From: Brachycybe producta
Taxonomy: Eukaryota > Arthropoda > Diplopoda > Playtdesmida > Andrognathidae
Assembly: GCA_036925085.1 (NCBI GenBank)
Contig: JAUPFP010000009.1
Location: 3,973,733-4,037,732, forward strand
Direction of reading: 5' to 3'
DNA length: 64,000 nucleotides
Part shown: in pieces, positions 58,928 through 64,000 of the stretch
Layout: each line of letters opens with the position of its first letter
Numbering within the stretch: position 1 is the stretch's first letter
Program-made: the position numbers and the translations under genes
Notes under the pieces: model-generated
What the model saw: only the letters and a program-made list of their open reading frames with translations
What the model was told of the DNA's origin: nothing
Databases searched by the model: none

Positions 58928-60975
58928 GACTCTCATTATGTGCCTCCATCCTTCTGACAATCTCTACTCCTCATTCTTTTTTTGTTTCTATTGTCTGATG
59001 CATATTAATTTAAAATTATAATTATAAAAATATTAAGTTTTTGTTGTGTGATTTTCGCTCTTTTCTTGTTTTGAAATGATGAATGGTAACAAACGAAATC
59101 AATGAACATATAGAAAAGAATAACTTTCTATGTGTGTATTTAAGCAGTGATAATAAAAAAGGAAACAGACAAAACATAAACACAATGAAATTCTCATGTT
59201 GAAGAGACTTTTTTTTTTTTTTGAGAAAGAAAAAGTAGTTGTTCTTATACGCGCCATTAATTTCATGCGCTAATGCATTAAAGTCCCTATGTTCAGACCC
59301 CATTAATACATGTCCCTTTTTGCTTTAAACTTGTTTCTATTAAATTTATGTTCAATGTGTGGCACGCGTGCCAAAAAAAGGCTCCAAAAGTGACTCACAA
59401 TCACTTTTTTTTTGGTATGTATGCGTCCTAAAGAACCATTTAAAAAGTGGCTCAAAAAAAATCTCCAGTTGAATGAATATTTTTTTAAAAAATATAATAT
59501 ATTAAAAAAATATAAATATAATAATATAATATATATTTTAAAAATATAACAATTAAAAAAAATTCAAAGATTGCTGGAAAGTGGAAACTTGAATAAGTAA
59601 AATTATTTTCTAAAAATTATTTGACAACGATATCATTCAAAATAACCTTTTTTTTATACTGTATAACAGTTTGAAACTTGACTAAAGTTTGGTTTATTAA
59701 AAAAACAATAATTCATTTTTGTTCAAATGTAATAAAAGTTTATTTTGAAAGATAAATAGTCGTTAAAATAATTTATAAAAATTCTACAACTATCATAGTT
59801 TTTAACAAAATTTGAATTTCTTCTCCAAATTGCTTCTAATAAAAGTTACGTCGCTTTCATACAGAGCCGTCACTAGGTCCATGGGTCCTAAATTAATCAA
59901 AATAATCAGACTGCACGCTCACTACTGTACATAGAAGAAGAGCCAAAGGGGGTGAAATTTGAAGTTAAGGACTTCAACTTCAAAACAAAAACCCCAAACG
60001 TGTAATTGTCAGTCTGTTATACCTAGTACACACACCTGATAATTTAAATGCATTTAAATAATAAACGTGTTCTACAGAGCCCTGTGAAGGACAAACAAAC
60101 AATATGTCGAATTCAATTTATTCAGTTAATAATCTCAAAATATTGAGTTAATACTTAAATAATAATATAGAAACTATTGACAAAATATTGATTTAGTATT
60201 TTAATTTCAAATATTAATAATAAAGTCAATTTTTATTCGGTTCATTTGTCCTTAACTGGATTCCGTATAATTCACACTAAACACATTTAATTTGAATTCA
60301 TTTAACTCATTGTGTGTACAAGGTATTAGTCTCTTTTACTCGAGATGCTCATTATTGAATGTTTTCGGTTGTTATTTTTTGAATGGCGCTTGCGACTTTT
60401 CAAAAGTCAAAATTTCTTATTCTACAAGATATTTCATATAAAAATTCTTTATAAAAAATTTAGTCAGTGTGTTCCTGGTGGGTCGATTCTCACTGGGACG
60501 ATTTTTAATTATGACTAACCCAAGGATTGGAGGTGGAGGCTAGCAGTGCCATTGAGATAAATCATCTCCTCATTTGAAACAATCCTGCAGGCGGACCTGA
60601 GAGCCGCAAATTTTGTTTTGAGTGTTGTTTTTTTTTTCTCTCGGCAGCCACAAAATTACTTAGTTACTGCTTTTGCTTACAAATAGAAAAGATGCTGTTG
60701 ACCACATTCATTACTTAGTCCTAAAATAAAACTCTTTAATTTATGAAATCCATCTCTTATATAAAAAAAATGGTACAAAAATAATTTAGTTTGCAGTCTA
60801 AAGGCCTTGCTAGAGCTCACTGAACAGAACTCTGAAATAAAAAAACTTCTGAAAATTACTATTACTCTTATGTAATTCAGCACCATCTAGCTACAAATTG
60901 TGACATTTTTCTCTTGTTTTCCATTATGTATTTTTAGAGTTCTATTTCAATTTTCAGAGTTTTCTGAAATAACTA
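58928..60975. other. Intergenic, AT-rich, with a 290-bp dispersed repeat
   Basis: The second copy of the 49113-49400 element lies at 60027-60320. Very AT-rich stretches occur near 59480-59560. No exon-like frame is seen. Confidence 0.55.
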
Positions 60976-61224
60976 GTGGGGTAACCCGTCATAAATGACT
61001 TGAGCAAAGTTCACAGGCAATTGTGCCCAGCATTAGAATTTCTTTTCCTCCGCCCTTTTATGACATCAGACCAAGTAACAAACCAATTAGAAATTGATGA
61101 CATTCATAAAAGGGCTGAGCAAAAGAAATTCTAATGCTGGACACAATTGCCTGTGATAAACCGTAGTTTAATTTTGCTACTATTATCCCCTCCCCTTTTT
61201 TATTAATATATATATATAATATTA

Positions 61225-61292
<68 letters not shown>

Positions 61293-61619
61293 CAGGTCTG
61301 TGTGTCTTTCTACATGTATATATCTTTCTCTCTTTCTGGGATAACGCTGTACAACCATTGAAGCACATCGGAATTTATATAAATTTGAATAAATGAACTG
61401 TTTTTTTTTCTCAAGGTCAACTATATGTTGCACCCTTCCCATCCAAGAACCCCATGATATTAAATTGGAGAAGGGAAAAGGTTGAAAAGTGTAGAGGGGG
61501 AAGAGAAAAGTGGGAGGGGGAGGGAGAAAAGTGGGAGTGGGTGACGAAAATTGAAATGAAAGGAGTAAAAAAAGGAAAAAACGACGCGCATGCGCACAAT
61601 TGCCTGTTAATTTTGCCTG

Positions 61620-61671
<52 letters not shown>

Positions 61672-61680
61672 ATATTATTT
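60976..61680. mobile_element. Two composite repeats head to head around (TA)n
   Basis: A forward copy (GTGGGGTAACCC 60976, MITE B 61013-61154, CCCCTCCCC, (TA)n 61203-61287) is followed by a reverse copy (TTTTCTCAAGGTCAAC near 61408, G-rich tract, GCATGCGCACAATTGCCTG near 61590) ending in a second (TA)n (61620-61670). Confidence 0.7.
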
Positions 61681-62424
61681 CAGAGTTTTTGTATTTTACA
61701 CTCTGAAATGATAGTTTTTTAGATAATACTTTGACCTTGATTCACTTTTCCATCATACCATTGGCAGCCTATTATAATTATTCAATTAATTAAGAGGAAT
61801 TTATGCTTTCAGATGTTTTTTTTTCAGAGATCTTTTTATCGAGCTCTAGAAAGGCCTTAATATAAATAGGCTCACTTAAGCTAAACTGTTGCCCATCACT
61901 ATTACAGTGCTACAAGTATATATAGACACTGGTTGTGGTACCCCCATGATAAATAATCTCAAAACACAAAGAGAGTCAATTCAAAAAACACAAAAAAACA
62001 AAGCAACACTATAATAATAATCATCATGAACAAGAATAACATTTCACTTACACATTAGATATATATAGTGAATAGGGCTAAAGGCCCCTATATAAGATTG
62101 GAAGAAAAGAGGGGAGGGGGCCATTTGCGTAGGAGTTACTATAAAGAAGAAGAAGAAAAAACTACACTTTGTTTTTTTTTTTTGCTTCTTCTCAAATGTA
62201 ATAGGACTTCTAATAATAGGGTCCAAATGTTTTTATTACAATCTTAGGTTTCAGAAAGATTGTTACTTTCTTTTTTTTATATAAATAAAATTTCTGTATA
62301 AACATTATACATGTATTACAATAGTTTAAGTCTTGAAAAAAAACTGCATAAAGTATAAAATTGAATTAAAGCTAAACCCAGAATAAGAACAAAACTAAAT
62401 AATGAGGTAACTGAATAAGCACTA
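61681..62424. other. Intergenic, nothing recognised
   Basis: AT-rich unique-looking sequence with short homopolymers. No gene, RNA gene or clear repeat is visible. Confidence 0.4.
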
Positions 62425-62885
62425 AGGGGTCGGAGGCGCATACTGACGGATTGTTGCCACGACTCAACTGTTTAGTTGGGTTGCAGGGTCTACACCACGA
62501 TTTCACCACGACTAAACAGTTTTTCTCCGCAAATGTGCGCGCATATACAGCCGACTCAATTGAGCAGTCTTTCTCAAAAATGTTTAACAGGAAAGTTCTT
62601 GCGACAGCTCTTCTTTAACTACGTTTTTCACAAAGAGGCAGGTGCAGAAGCACGACTGTTTAGTCGGTGGTATGCGCGCTTCTATGCTCTGCCACGGATA
62701 TAGAGGCGCTCTCTCACGATAGTTGTCCAACTTTTTTTTATCAAAAAGCCTCGCCGACTGAGTTTTGACTTTTTAGTCCTGTTGAAATCCAGTCGGGAAT
62801 ATGCACACGCCTATATAAAGTTAAAGTCTTTGGGATTGCGACTAAATAGTTGTCCGGTTAAAAATCGTCAGTATGCGCCTGCCCT
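62425..62885. mobile_element. Foldback element with AGGCGCATACTGACG ends
   Basis: A perfect 15-bp inverted repeat (62434-62448 and 62866-62880) lies inside imperfect AGGGG / CCCT outer ends. The interior has repeated ACTAAACAGT and GACTCAACTGTTTAGTTG motifs. The TSD is not clear. Confidence 0.7.
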
Positions 62886-62997
62886 AAATTCAATAAACAT
62901 CAATCTGAATAAGCGCCAAATTGAACAAAACGCCAATTTTTTTTAGCTTTTATTCAGTTTGGTATTTGTTCCATTTGGTACTTGTTCATTTTGATGT

Positions 62998-63602
62998 TTA
63001 AGAGGCTATCTTGCATAGTTAAGTTGAATTAAATATTCAGTAGATGGCGCCAGCATCTCCATTAATTCAATCGTCCTATAGGAGTCTATACAAAAAAAAA
63101 AACTTAAATAATGATTACGCAATATCTGGTATAGCGCCGTTTAACATGGTGTGTGTTTAGTTTTCATTTACATTCGTTTTTTTTCGCGCGCAGTTATTTT
63201 TGAAACGTAATTTAAAAGTGTAATTAGCACTCAAATATACTATGAATCCATTGATACTTTTGCAAAAAACCTAGTTATGGTTATTTCTATTTTTAAAATA
63301 ATTCTAAAAATAGCCTACATGCTAATTTCCATAGGCGATTTGGAATGAGCTACTGGTCTATGGAAATTAGCATGTAGGCTATTCTCAAATTTTATTTAAA
63401 AATAGAAGGAACCATAACATGGTTTTGCAAAAGTGTCAGTGAATTCATAGTATATTTGAGTACTTATTGCACTTTAAATTACGTTTCGAAATTAACTGTT
63501 CGCGAAAAGAAATAATAAACGTAAACCAAACGCACACCATGTTAATAGGCTATATCAAATATTGCACTGGACTCATTTTCTTCATGCTTGATAGCCTCTT
63601 AA
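62998..63602. mobile_element. TTAA-flanked foldback element, copy 4
   Basis: TTAAGAGGCTATCTTGC at the left and CTTGATAGCCTCTTAA at the right, with the inner palindrome (AAATAGCCTACATGCTAATT against its complement) pivoting near 63340. The remaining 63603-64000 is AT-rich with no feature seen. Confidence 0.8.
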
Positions 63603-64000
63603 CAATGCACTGTTCTCTGTAGCTAGCAAACGTTCAAAAAAGGCAAGGCTTTGCTCAGCTTTACGGTTTGCCATTCATTTCCTATGTTGTATACATGCCT
63701 TTTCCATTTCATGCATTTAGCTCATTATAAATAGATTCGAAATATTTTAACAAAATATTCTAATAAAGGTTTGACAAGAGTCAAAATGTGTAAAAATGAC
63801 ATCTTGTAAAATGTCTAATGCATCAACTGCAGCCATTAATTGGCTTTACTGACTTGTTTTAGTTATATTTTCCTCCAAGGCAACTAACTTCTTTGGAGAG
63901 GTTAAAGCAGGTTATGAATGCCCATAATACATAATCTGATTTGCATTAAATTGGTTTATATGTAACTGATTTTTGCTAGTCTACAATTTAATTATTGTAC

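Noticed and set aside
59480-59560. AT-rich stretch as an origin or matrix attachment site
   Set aside because: Base composition alone is no evidence in so AT-rich a region.

Overview
The window looks like AT-rich nuclear DNA of an animal, most likely an arthropod. The genes have spliced introns with AATAAA poly(A) signals, and every recognised protein is a metazoan orthologue. A pair of CS-alpha-beta (defensin-type) secreted peptides and a degenerate interstitial (TTAGG)n tract, the arthropod telomere motif, point to Arthropoda. The lineage within arthropods cannot be settled by eye.

Layout. 1-6 kb: two tandem, nearly identical gene units, each with a 5'UTR intron, a signal-peptide exon and a defensin-like mature exon. 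Mobile DNA lies between and after them. 6-11 kb: transposon debris, including a mariner relic and a hAT element with an exact target-site duplication (TSD). 11.3-12.7 kb: an intronless ankyrin/SOCS-box gene (minus strand). 15.3-19.9 kb: HPF1, the PARP1/2 co-factor, here with an N-terminal PBZ zinc finger. 20.1-21.9 kb: RPL21 (minus), tail to tail with HPF1. 24.4-31.2 kb: a USP12/USP46 deubiquitinase in 9 coding exons. 33.7-37.1 kb: SPCS3, a signal peptidase subunit (minus). 38.0-39.7 kb: NOSIP, divergent from SPCS3. 41.9-43.7 kb: SKP1 (minus). 44-64 kb: no gene I can support; the stretch is filled with foldback MITEs, hAT-type elements and tandem repeats.

All multi-exon genes were assembled by hand from splice sites. 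Each gives a continuous frame and a length matching the family: USP12 370 aa, RPL21 160 aa, SPCS3 179 aa, NOSIP 300 aa, SKP1 162 aa, HPF1 405 aa including the PBZ extension. The housekeeping genes are functionally unrelated neighbours. Three act in ubiquitin pathways: ASB as a Cullin-5 adaptor, SKP1 as a Cullin-1 adaptor and USP12 as a deubiquitinase. There is no sign of co-regulation.

The most interesting signals are (1) the defensin pair, whose untranslated flanks, intron edges and signal exon are almost unchanged while the mature-peptide exon has diverged strongly; (2) two related palindromic MITE families with ACAGGCA ends and 9-bp TSDs, which carry GC-box, CCAAT and CRE-like motifs; (3) seven perfect TGACGTCA sites within 366 bp of HPF1 intron 1; and (4) several elements with exact TSDs nested in one another. 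I saw no CRISPR array and no rRNA or tRNA gene.
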